A DNA stretch of 6,407 nucleotides from DSOS01 sp035286585 (GCA_035286585.1 DATEDC010000210.1:1-6407); one strand, 5' to 3'. Shown: positions 1-5,667, counted from the first letter of the stretch. Program-made: numbers and translations. Notes: generated from the letters alone by a model not told the origin.

Positions 1-1028
1 CGGTAATCGACGGCTTTATCCAACCCTCGCACAGCGTTCAAGGCAGCATAAGGGCCATCGTAGGTGGCCCGATGGGTAAACATATAGCCGCCATTGGCGT
101 CGCCGATTGACCAGATGTTGGCGGCCGTGGTGCGCAACTGCGCGTCCGTTTTCACGAAGTCCCCCACAACTTGCACACCTGCCTGTTCCAATCCTAACCC
201 CGTGAGGCGAGCAATGCGCCCAGTGACTTTCAGGAACACCTCGGCCTCAAAGCGCTGCTCGACGTCCCCAGAGCGGGCAATCACAAAACGCTGGCCATTC
301 TGGATCCCGGCACGGACGGCCACCGTGGAGGTATGCAGGTCAACGCCCTCCGCGCGCAGGATTTCCCCCAGCCTCTCAGAGAGTTCGGGTTCCGCGCCAG
401 GCATAACCCTTGGCGCCCTGCCCAGCAGAGTGACCTTTGTCCCAAAGCGGGCGTACATCTGGGCGAACTCCACCCCTTCATAACCAGCGCCGATGACGAT
501 CATCGAGGCCGGCAGCTTTTCCAGGCTCAAGGCTTCGTAATTGGTGATGTACCCGGCTTCTTCCAAACCAGGAATATTGGTTGGCGCCGGCTGCGAGCCG
601 ACCGCCAGGATGATCTTACCCGCAGAGAAGCGTTTGCCATCCACGCGGATATCCACCGGCGAGGTGAGTTCGGCGCGGCCGGTGATAAAGGTGATGTTCG
701 TGTTTCTCTTCAATGCTGTGTATATACCATCGATGATCCCCTGGATGATCGCATCCTTGCGGGCAACCGCGGCGGGCAGGTCAAAGGTGATGGCATGGGG
801 GTCAACGCCGCGCACCCCAAATTCGTGGGCGCGGGCTTTGACCAGGTGCATGACTTCGGCGGACCTTAACAAGGTCTTGGTGGGGATGCACCCCTCATTC
901 ACTCAGGTGCCTCCCACCTCGCGCATCTCGATCAGGGCGACTTTGGCGCCCAGGTTAGCGGCCATGTACGCCGCCGGGAGGCCGCCCTGTCCGGCGCCGA
1001 TCACAGCTAGATCATATTTTTCATTCAT
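1..1028 (-). CDS. MerA/dihydrolipoamide dehydrogenase-like FAD disulfide oxidoreductase with in-frame TGA at the redox site, candidate selenoprotein (3' end outside window)
   Basis: Class I pyridine nucleotide-disulfide oxidoreductase, which passes electrons from NAD(P)H through FAD to an active-site dithiol. Visible are the N-terminal FAD Rossmann motif GAGQGG (residues 11-16) with E34, the redox loop at 39-51, the NAD(P) motif GAGYEG (180-185) and the second FAD motif SIGDANGG (307-314). I read 342 residues; the C-terminal dimerisation domain lies beyond the left edge. Codon 42 (905-903) is TGA, at the position of the first Cys of C-x4-C, while C47 is intact. No other stop interrupts the frame, so read-through as selenocysteine is the favoured reading. 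Family knowledge: this first Cys is the interchange thiol. The start ATG at 1028 has AGAGGTG five bases upstream. G203-R204, where many relatives have an acidic residue, may favour NADPH (inference). It is last in the visible merR-merA operon, 96 bp after its neighbour. Alternatives: a nonsense mutant or a sequencing error. Confidence 0.85.
862..876 (-). promoter_or_regulatory. SECIS-like hairpin downstream of the in-frame TGA
   Basis: On the minus-strand mRNA, GACCTT-GTT-AAGGTC forms a perfect 6-bp stem with a 3-nt loop. The loop begins 32 nt after the UGA at 905-903. Bacterial SECIS elements sit inside the coding sequence just downstream of UGA, with a short apical loop carrying G in its first two positions and about 16-37 nt between UGA and loop (rule recalled, not computed). 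This hairpin satisfies each point. The same bases encode ordinary family residues (K-T-L-L-R-S), so chance pairing cannot be excluded. Confidence 0.5.
879..918 (-). promoter_or_regulatory. Alternative stems around the in-frame TGA
   Basis: Two further pairings surround the UGA. GGGG-TGCAT-CCCC (894-882) has its loop only 12 nt after UGA, closer than usual for a SECIS. GGTGGG (918-913) can pair with CCCACC (884-879), enclosing the UGA in a larger loop. The two compete for the same C-run. They may be coincidental in a G/C-rich glycine-proline coding stretch, but they add to the local structure around the recoding candidate. Confidence 0.3.
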
Positions 1029-1068
1029 AGACGCACCTCTGGAGGTAATCCACAATGGACGCGAGACG

Positions 1069-1092
1069 CACGAAGGAATAAAAACCTTCGTG
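1069..1092. repeat. 8-bp perfect inverted repeat upstream of the Sec-candidate gene
   Basis: CACGAAGG (1069-1076) and CCTTCGTG (1085-1092) are separated by an A/T-only 8-nt loop. It lies in the 96-bp gap between the zinc-ribbon gene and the flavoenzyme gene. No U-run follows the stem on either strand, so it is not a standard intrinsic terminator. It could be an RNA processing or stability hairpin, or a protein-binding dyad. Confidence 0.6.
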
Positions 1093-1094
1093 AA

Positions 1095-1122
1095 ACTTGG
1101 TGTCCTTGGGAGTGAACCAAGT
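1095..1122. repeat. 7-bp perfect inverted repeat in the same gap
   Basis: ACTTGGT (1095-1101) and ACCAAGT (1116-1122) are separated by 14 nt, directly after the stop codon of the zinc-ribbon gene on the transcribed minus strand. With the neighbouring 1069-1092 dyad it gives two consecutive hairpins between the cistrons. Function unknown. Confidence 0.5.
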
Positions 1123-1124
1123 CG

Positions 1125-1358
1125 TTACTGTGCCGGTTCGGTGAGCCTGATCAGTTCCAGGCAGACGTGACCACTGCCTGTGTCGAAAGCGTTCCCACAA
1201 TAGGGGCAAACTACAGTGAAGGATTCGCCGCTCACGCCGATATAGCAGCAGGCTACCGGGCAGATATGTAACTTGCCCATCCCGAGAAATTCAAGACAGT
1301 ATGGGCAATGTGCTTGTTCGCCGCGCTCGGTTTCTTCTGAAGACAAGTTTCTGCTCAT
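1125..1358 (-). CDS. 77-aa Cys-rich zinc-ribbon-like protein
   Basis: Small soluble protein that I do not recognise by name. It carries eight cysteines in a ribbon-like layout: C18-x2-C21, C33, C37-C38, C51-x2-C54 and C66, with H17, H31 and H65 next to cysteines. The CPYC knuckles are typical of structural zinc sites, but the adjacent C37-C38 pair could also bind soft metals. The chosen ATG at 1358 starts 14 bp after the membrane-protein gene. A longer in-frame start at 1457 would overlap that gene by 85 bp and is less likely. No clear Shine-Dalgarno is seen, so translation may be coupled to the upstream gene. Its place between the membrane protein and the Sec-candidate flavoenzyme suggests a metal- or redox-related accessory role (inference). 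Confidence 0.7.
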   Translation of the reverse strand: MSRNLSSEETERGEQAHCPYCLEFLGMGKLHICPVACCYIGVSGESFTVVCPYCGNAFDTGSGHVCLELIRLTEPAQ

Positions 1359-1372
1359 ATGGTATTGGTGAT

Positions 1373-1879
1373 TCAGTTCAGCGAACTGGAGCCGGGTTTC
1401 CGCTTCCTGGCAAAGAGCTTCTCTTCCATCCAGTCGATCGGCGAGAACAGGATGCAAGCCAGGCGCGTGCGCTTACCGAACAGCAGACCTGGGATGGACA
1501 TCACTTCACAGCCTGCATCACCGTTCAAAGAGGCGATTACCAGTGATAGGCCAACGAAAATCAGCGCTGCCAGCCGCCCTTCGCCTGCGCCAAAGATAGT
1601 ACCCCCACCACCCCCAATGATGTATAGAGCGATGGCCGGGCTATTGGCCAGGACCGCGCCCAGCCAGGGATTGATATGGGGAATATATCGATGGACCAGG
1701 TAGTGAACCAGGCTGTAGAAGGCGACCAGCAAGAGCACCACTAATAAGGCTGCAAGGAGGAAAGCTGGCTCAGCACTTAACGGATAAGGCAGGCTGGCGG
1801 CGATGAGCAGCGATCCCAGAGCAAACCTGAGAATACGCCCAACCGGCCTGGCCAGTTTGAGAGTATCCCGCTTTTCCAT
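1373..1879 (-). CDS. 168-aa multi-pass membrane protein in the mer operon
   Basis: Integral membrane protein with four likely transmembrane stretches at about residues 14-31, 36-60, 77-96 and 103-118, the third running into a glycine run (88-93). A conserved-looking C-terminal part contains C124 and C142, in the contexts GCEVMSIP and RLACILFSPIDW, ending in a basic tail. It does not resemble MerT in size or in having a Cys pair in the first helix. Its position directly after merA (18-bp gap) makes a transport or membrane thiol-relay role possible, but that is inference. The ATG at 1879 is preceded by AGAGGT at good spacing and is preferred over an in-frame TTG at 1897, which abuts the merA stop. 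It ends in TGA. Confidence 0.8.
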   Translation of the reverse strand: MEKRDTLKLARPVGRILRFALGSLLIAASLPYPLSAEPAFLLAALLVVLLLVAFYSLVHYLVHRYIPHINPWLGAVLANSPAIALYIIGGGGGTIFGAGEGRLAALIFVGLSLVIASLNGDAGCEVMSIPGLLFGKRTRLACILFSPIDWMEEKLFARKRKPGSSSLN

Positions 1880-1897
1880 ACATAAACCTCTCGACAA

Positions 1898-3601
1898 CTA
1901 TCCTGCACAACAGCTCAACAGGGCTACGTCCTTCTCGAAGGCCAGCGCCGCCAGCTTGAGCCCTTCCACGTAGGTCAGGTAGGGGAACATGGTCTGGCGC
2001 AGCTGGGTCAGGGTGATGCCGAAACGGATGGCCAGCACGGCGGTCTGGATCACCTCGCCCGCTTCGGGAGCCAGGATATGGGCGCCTAGCAGGCGGTCGG
2101 TGGCAGCGTCAGCTACCAGCTTGATCAGGCCGCGCGTATCGCGAGCGGCCAGGGCGCGGGGCACGAAACTCATGGGCAGCGTGCTGACCTTGACCTCGTA
2201 CCCTTGCTGGCGGGCCTGTTCCTCGGTCAGCCCGGCGCTGGCGATCTGCGGGTCGGTGAAGGTGATGCGCGGGATGTAGGCAGCGTCGTAGACCCGCCCG
2301 GCCCCGGCCAGGGCGTTCTCGGCGGCCAGGCCGCCTGCGTACGCTGCCGTGTAAACGAACATGTCCTGCCCGGTGACGTCTCCGGCTGCGTAGACGTGAG
2401 GGTCATCCGTGCGCAAGGTTTCATCCACCAGGATCTCGCCGCGCTTGCCCAGCCTGACTCCAGCCTCTTCCAGGCCCAGGCCGGCGGTGTTGGGACGGCG
2501 GCCGGTAGCCACCAGCAGTTGTTCGGCCTCTAAGGCTATCTCCTCGCCATCCTGAGTGCCAGTCAGAAGATAGCGCCCCTCGCGCCTCTCGACGCGTTTC
2601 GTATCAAAGCCGGTGTGGATCTCCAGATCTTCCACTTCCAGGTAGCCTTGCAGCGCCTGGCTGATCTCCTCGTCTTCAAAGGGGGCGATGCGCGGCAAGA
2701 GCTCCAGCAGAGTCACGTGTACGCCTGCCCGGGAGAAGGTCTGGGCCAGCTCCAGGCCCACCGCGTTGGCCCCCAGCACGATCATCGAGTGGGGAAGTTC
2801 CTTCAACTCCATGGCGGTGGTGCTGGTGAGAACCTGTCCTGAGCCTGTCGAAGGATAGCCCGCTTCCTTCAAGCCAGGGATGGGCGGCGCCCAGGGATGT
2901 GCGCCCGTGGTAATCAATATTTTTCCAGGAGCGTAGGCTTTTCCGTCAATTTCGACGCGGTTGTCACCGGTCAGGCGGGCGCGCCCCTGGATGTAAGTGA
3001 TCTCAGGGTAGGCGGCCAACACATCCGCATATTTAGACTGGCGCATCTCGGCTACCAGCGCGTCCTTGTCGGCAATCACCTGCGCCCAGTGGAGCGCGCC
3101 GGGCAGTGTGTGCACGCCCCGGAAACGAGACTGGCCGGCCTGATGGTACTGCTCCATGGCGCGGATCAGCGTTTTCGAGGGCACACAGCCCACGTTGACA
3201 CAGACGCCCCCGATGGTCCCGGCTTCCACCATCGCCACCCGGTAGCCCAGCTCCGCCCCCTTGATCGCCGCGGCGAAACCGGCGGAACCCGCCCCGATGA
3301 CCATCAGGTCAAAATGATCGTCACCACGTTCATTGGATGATCCCGGTTTTTCAACCCGACGTTCAACCGCCGGCATACGGGTTTTCACAGAAGCGCGATA
3401 GCCGGCCTGGCGGACCGATTCAATGAGCGCCTGGCTGTCCACATCCTCTTCCAGGACCACACTGGCGCGCCCCGACTCCCAACCTGGCACTTCGGCTTCA
3501 CGAACACCGGAGACCTTTTTCAAAGCCTTTTCCACGTGCAGAGCGCACGAATCGCAGGTCATACCTTTAATGTCAAATTCGATCTGTTCTATCTTTTCCA
3601 T
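1898..3601 (-). CDS. merA: Mercuric reductase with N-terminal HMA domain
   Basis: Cytoplasmic flavoenzyme reducing Hg(II) to Hg(0) with NADPH. The 567 residues show an HMA metal-binding domain (about 4-70, GMTCDSC with C16 and C19), a linker, the FAD motif GAGSAG (103-108), the redox motif GGVCVNVGC (C134, C139), the NAD(P) motif GANAVG (277-282), the second FAD motif AAGD (405-408), and the C-terminal LSCCAG with vicinal C564-C565 that receives Hg(II). This full signature separates MerA from dihydrolipoamide dehydrogenase. Oddity: residues about 250-257 are an insertion encoded by a repeat-like sequence. The ATG at 3601 has GGGAG nine bases upstream; an in-frame TTG at 3628 is less likely. 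It follows merR by 80 bp and is presumably transcribed from the MerR promoter at 4118-4148. Confidence 0.96.
   Translation of the reverse strand: MEKIEQIEFDIKGMTCDSCALHVEKALKKVSGVREAEVPGWESGRASVVLEEDVDSQALIESVRQAGYRASVKTRMPAVERRVEKPGSSNERGDDHFDLMVIGAGSAGFAAAIKGAELGYRVAMVEAGTIGGVCVNVGCVPSKTLIRAMEQYHQAGQSRFRGVHTLPGALHWAQVIADKDALVAEMRQSKYADVLAAYPEITYIQGRARLTGDNRVEIDGKAYAPGKILITTGAHPWAPPIPGLKEAGYPSTGSGQVLTSTTAMELKELPHSMIVLGANAVGLELAQTFSRAGVHVTLLELLPRIAPFEDEEISQALQGYLEVEDLEIHTGFDTKRVERREGRYLLTGTQDGEEIALEAEQLLVATGRRPNTAGLGLEEAGVRLGKRGEILVDETLRTDDPHVYAAGDVTGQDMFVYTAAYAGGLAAENALAGAGRVYDAAYIPRITFTDPQIASAGLTEEQARQQGYEVKVSTLPMSFVPRALAARDTRGLIKLVADAATDRLLGAHILAPEAGEVIQTAVLAIRFGITLTQLRQTMFPYLTYVEGLKLAALAFEKDVALLSCCAG
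2831..2854. repeat. 24-bp in-frame insert in merA, dispersed-repeat-like
   Basis: On the coding strand the core is CCTTCGACAGGCTCAGGACA. It adds about eight residues (PSTGSGQV) between GLKEAGY and the LTS segment of merA. The second flavoenzyme in this window has the same stretch (GLEEAGY then ITNYEAL) without the insert. I recall short GACAGGCTCAG-type sequences as dispersed repeats in bacterial genomes. No second copy is seen in this window. The residues fall in a loop before the NAD(P) domain, so activity may be kept. Confidence 0.6.
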
Positions 3602-3640
3602 TGTTTTTAGCTCCCGATACGATGTCAATCAGTTTCTGCA

Positions 3641-3655
3641 AGCCTTACGAAGGCT
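3641..3655. repeat. 6-bp hairpin between merR and merA
   Basis: AGCCTT-ACG-AAGGCT is a perfect short dyad in the 80-bp merR-merA spacer. No T-run follows on the minus strand, so it is not an obvious terminator. It may tune relative expression or mRNA processing, or be incidental. Confidence 0.4.
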
Positions 3656-3681
3656 CATATCCTTTGCAGGGCCATTATTGA

Positions 3682-4086
3682 TCATGCCTTCTCACTGACT
3701 AAGTGGCAAACACAATTCTTACCATCCACGTCGTCGATGGGAAAGGTCAGACCCAGGGTATAAAGCCTACGCAGATCCTCTTCCAGGCGGCTCAGATCGG
3801 CGATGCGCCGAGATATTTCGTCGGCTTTCGCGGACATCAAATCGAGCACCACCCGGCAGGGAGCCTCACGCCGGTCTCGCATAGCCAGGATTTCATTGAC
3901 GTCGTCCAGAGAGAAATCCAGGCGGCGCAAACCGGCTACGAATTTGACGCGCTCCACATCGATTTCATCGTATTTGCGGTAGCCGTTGGGCATGCGTTTG
4001 GGTGGAGGCAGTACTCCGATATCTTCGTAAAAACGAATAGTTTTATCCTGCAAACCTGTTCTTGCGGACAGCTCTTTTATCTGCAT
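3682..4086 (-). CDS. merR: MerR-family metal-responsive transcriptional regulator
   Basis: Dimeric DNA-bending regulator of 134 residues. It has an N-terminal winged helix-turn-helix (IKELSARTGLQDKTIRFYEDIGVL, about 3-26, then GYRKYD), a long dimerisation helix (about 85-110) and a short metal-binding tail. Cysteines are C77, at the site that in MerR/ZntR types indicates divalent metal sensing, and a C-terminal C125-x-C127. Classical Hg MerR uses C82, C117 and C126; here the middle Cys of the loop is absent and CxC replaces it. The metal is therefore probably Hg(II) from context, but Zn, Cd or Pb are possible. The ATG at 4086 follows a strong GGAGGTGAT; an in-frame upstream start at 4119 would fall inside the promoter region and is rejected. 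It is first in the operon and likely autoregulated. Confidence 0.93.
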   Translation of the reverse strand: MQIKELSARTGLQDKTIRFYEDIGVLPPPKRMPNGYRKYDEIDVERVKFVAGLRRLDFSLDDVNEILAMRDRREAPCRVVLDLMSAKADEISRRIADLSRLEEDLRRLYTLGLTFPIDDVDGKNCVCHLVSEKA

Positions 4087-4092
4087 TCGATC

Positions 4093-4111
4093 ACCTCCAC
4101 GCGGAGGAGGT
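4093..4111 (-). promoter_or_regulatory. Shine-Dalgarno-sequestering hairpin in the merR leader
   Basis: ACCTCC (minus strand 4111-4106) can pair with GGAGGT (4098-4093), the merR ribosome binding site, across a 7-nt loop. The predicted transcript would start right at this hairpin. It could keep regulator synthesis low even when the promoter is on. Confidence 0.45.
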
Positions 4112-4117
4112 AAAAAC

Positions 4118-4148
4118 ATTTTACACCTTCCAGTCGCTGGAAGGTCAA
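4118..4148 (-). promoter_or_regulatory. MerR-type promoter/operator (19-bp spacer)
   Basis: Read on the minus strand, a TTGACC -35 box (4148-4143) and a TAAAAT -10 box (4123-4118) are exactly 19 bp apart. The spacer region holds the perfect dyad ACCTTCCAG-CGA-CTGGAAGGT (4145-4125). The over-long spacer with a centred dyad is the hallmark of promoters that MerR-family proteins activate by DNA distortion. It points into merR and on to merA, with a predicted start near 4111. The dyad resembles CueR/ZntR-class half sites as much as Tn501 mer sites. Confidence 0.9.
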
Positions 4149-4157
4149 GGGGTAAAA

Positions 4158-4967
4158 TTATCCTCGCCTAAAGGGAAGTAACATGGGTGTCTTTGCGGCA
4201 TAAGCCCGGAATTCCTGGCCGAACTTCTCCGCCAGAAACAGCTCCTCGCGGGCTGCAAGTCGGAGGTAGAGCCACGTCAGAAGCGGCCAGATCAGCAAGC
4301 CTGGAAGGGTCGGCCAGTGCACCAGCCACCCGGCGGTGATCAGCATAATCCCCAGATATTGCGGGTGGCGGATATAGGCGTAGATGCCTCCTGTTGCCAT
4401 GCTGTCGCGGGCTCGATAGACTTCCTTCCAACCGAGGATGACCAGGAGCACGCCCAGGAACGTGATCAGGGAGCCCAACGGCATGCCCACACTATACATG
4501 TAGCCCATGAAACGCCTCTCGAATAAGGTCAGCCCCAGGGCGGTCGAGAGGAAGTAGGCGGTCAGCGGGAAGCCGAACATCTCAGCGAAGAGCGAGACGA
4601 TGAAGGCTGCGTAGAGGCTGTGGGATCTCCAGTCACGCTTAACGCGGACAGGGATCAAAGCCAGGAAGGCCAGAAAGACAGCAGTGGATCCCGCCACCAA
4701 CTCCCAATGGCCGCGGGTAATCGTGCGCGCCGCTTCGCCTACCCGGCCAGTTGCCAGCAGGGACAGGGAATGACCCACTCCGAGAAAGAGGAAAGTGATA
4801 GCCAACGCTGCCCCAAGCAGGCCAAGGGCAGTAAAAACGGATCGTGTCCTCCTCCTTTGAGGCTCTAAGGTATCCACAGATCTTTTACCTCTCATCCAGG
4901 CAAGCCAACCGGAATGGGATAAAGCGTGGTGTTCGGGTCGAGGACTATTATTACCATGCTTTGTCAA
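4158..4967 (-). CDS. PEMT/isoprenylcysteine methyltransferase-type membrane protein
   Basis: Membrane methyltransferase-fold protein of 269 residues with about six hydrophobic segments (45-64, 90-107, 118-140, 162-180, 204-218 and 221-238). The family signature is clear: GIYAYIRHPQYLG (194-206) and EELFLAEKFGQEFRAY (241-256) followed by PMLLPF, the SAM-binding region of the PEMT/ICMT superfamily. The substrate is unknown; such proteins often sit near metal-efflux and mer genes. The proposed TTG at 4967 overlaps the TGA of the preceding methyltransferase fragment as TTGA, consistent with ancestral translational coupling. No Shine-Dalgarno is seen, and ATG at 4895 (245 aa) is the alternative. 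The gene ends just upstream of the merR promoter, with no terminator visible. Confidence 0.85.
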   Translation of the reverse strand: MTKHGNNSPRPEHHALSHSGWLAWMRGKRSVDTLEPQRRRTRSVFTALGLLGAALAITFLFLGVGHSLSLLATGRVGEAARTITRGHWELVAGSTAVFLAFLALIPVRVKRDWRSHSLYAAFIVSLFAEMFGFPLTAYFLSTALGLTLFERRFMGYMYSVGMPLGSLITFLGVLLVILGWKEVYRARDSMATGGIYAYIRHPQYLGIMLITAGWLVHWPTLPGLLIWPLLTWLYLRLAAREELFLAEKFGQEFRAYAAKTPMLLPFRRG

Positions 4968-5113
4968 ACTTGTTTTAAGCCCGCGTACAGGGAGAGTGTT
5001 CCGAATAATGTAGCGTATCGGGTAGTCTCCCTGACCTGTTGGAATCCTGCCTGCTGCATCATGACAGGCAGCATGCCCTTGAAATTATCGCTAGCCTCTT
5101 CAAGCCAGGCCAT
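4964..5113 (-). pseudogene. C-terminal fragment of a class I SAM-dependent methyltransferase
   Basis: A 49-codon open stretch ends at TGA and reads MLPVMMQQAGFQQVRETTRY followed by ATLFGTLSLYAGLK. The pattern LPxMMxxAGFxxVxET followed by FGTLSLY is the usual end of UbiE-like class I methyltransferases. The SAM-binding Rossmann part that should precede it is missing; upstream lies the end of the CcdA remnant. It is therefore read as the surviving 3' end of a gene truncated by deletion. The next gene's TTG start overlaps its stop. Whether the 49-aa peptide is made is unknown. Confidence 0.65.
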
Positions 5114-5133
5114 GATAGGGAACACTATACCGG

Positions 5134-5577
5134 TTATCGTTGGACAAATTGCTCAGATGCATATACCTCTCCACCAAAAGCGTGGCCGCTCAAGTAACCG
5201 ATGTAGGCCGGGACCAGCGGCAACACACATGGAGACAGGAAAGAGAGCAGCCCGGCCAGCAAGGCGATGAAATAGGTGGGCATCGCGGCAGACCCCAGCG
5301 GCAGGTCCAGGAACAGGCCATTCCTCTGCGCCCAAATGGCAATCAGCGTGATTTGGTTGGTCAGCAGCATGGCGCCGATCAGGAGCAAAAAAAGCCCACT
5401 GACAACCTGCACTTTACGCAGATGGCGTTGGATGCGGCGCACTAATTGCGAGGCTTTCTCCATGCCCAGGCCAATCGCCAGGAAGGGTAATCCCAGGCCC
5501 AGGGCATGGGTAAAAACGAGCAGGCGATGGCTCAGCCTGGTCCGTGCCTGGAAAGATTGAAGACCTATTTTGTCCAT
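5134..5577 (-). pseudogene. Rearranged CcdA-family membrane protein remnant
   Basis: CcdA/DsbD-type proteins move reducing equivalents across the membrane using two intramembrane cysteines. This 147-aa frame has the parts in the wrong order. Residues about 17-85 match the C-terminal half (LGLGLPFLAIGLG, then RRIQRHLRKVQVVSGLFLLL), whereas 101-131 match the start of a CcdA (LLAGLLSFLSPCVLPLVPAY then IGYLSG, with C117). The helix bearing the second Cys is absent. An in-frame TAA lies 9 bp before the ATG, and no Shine-Dalgarno is seen. It is best explained as two CcdA pieces joined after deletion. A natural tandem CcdA architecture cut at both ends, or a misassembly, is possible. Confidence 0.7.
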
Positions 5578-5585
5578 TTCATCTA

Positions 5586-5591
5586 ATTATA
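5586..5591 (-). promoter_or_regulatory. Possible -10 box upstream of the ccdA remnant
   Basis: A perfect TATAAT on the minus strand lies 8 bp before the ATG at 5577. No recognisable -35 box is found 16-18 bp further upstream. If used, it would give an almost leaderless transcript. Weak call. Confidence 0.25.
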
Positions 5592-5667
5592 CCCCGCAGC
5601 TACTCTCGCCACTGGGATGGTGTAACCTTTGGGTAGGCTGATCAGTATCCGAATCGGCCTGGTTTAC

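Noticed and set aside
1..902. Restart at GTG directly after the TGA (GGGAGG seven bases upstream), making a separate shorter protein
   Set aside because: The product would lack the N-terminal FAD-binding fold and the first redox residue, so it could not be a working enzyme. It is kept only as an alternative to Sec read-through.
903..905. TGA read as Trp or Gly through an altered genetic code
   Set aside because: TGA ends merR, the 168-aa membrane protein and the right-edge gene, and Trp is encoded by TGG throughout.
1042..1081. Plus-strand GGAGGT followed by ATG
   Set aside because: It opens only an eight-codon frame ending at TAA and runs against all genes here.
1069..1092. Rho-independent terminator
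   Set aside because: The T-run is in the loop, not after the stem, on either strand.
333..1170. Long plus-strand open frames opposite the flavoenzyme gene
   Set aside because: They are antisense shadows of a G/C-rich coding gene; their translations show no domain logic, while the minus frame carries FAD and NAD(P) motifs throughout.
1359..1457. N-terminal extension of the zinc-ribbon gene to 110 aa
   Set aside because: It would overlap the membrane-protein gene by 85 bp, and the extra residues are simply that gene read in another frame.
4926..5270. Plus-strand 114-aa frame
   Set aside because: It runs antisense to the methyltransferase tail and CcdA remnant, both of which carry recognisable family motifs on the minus strand.
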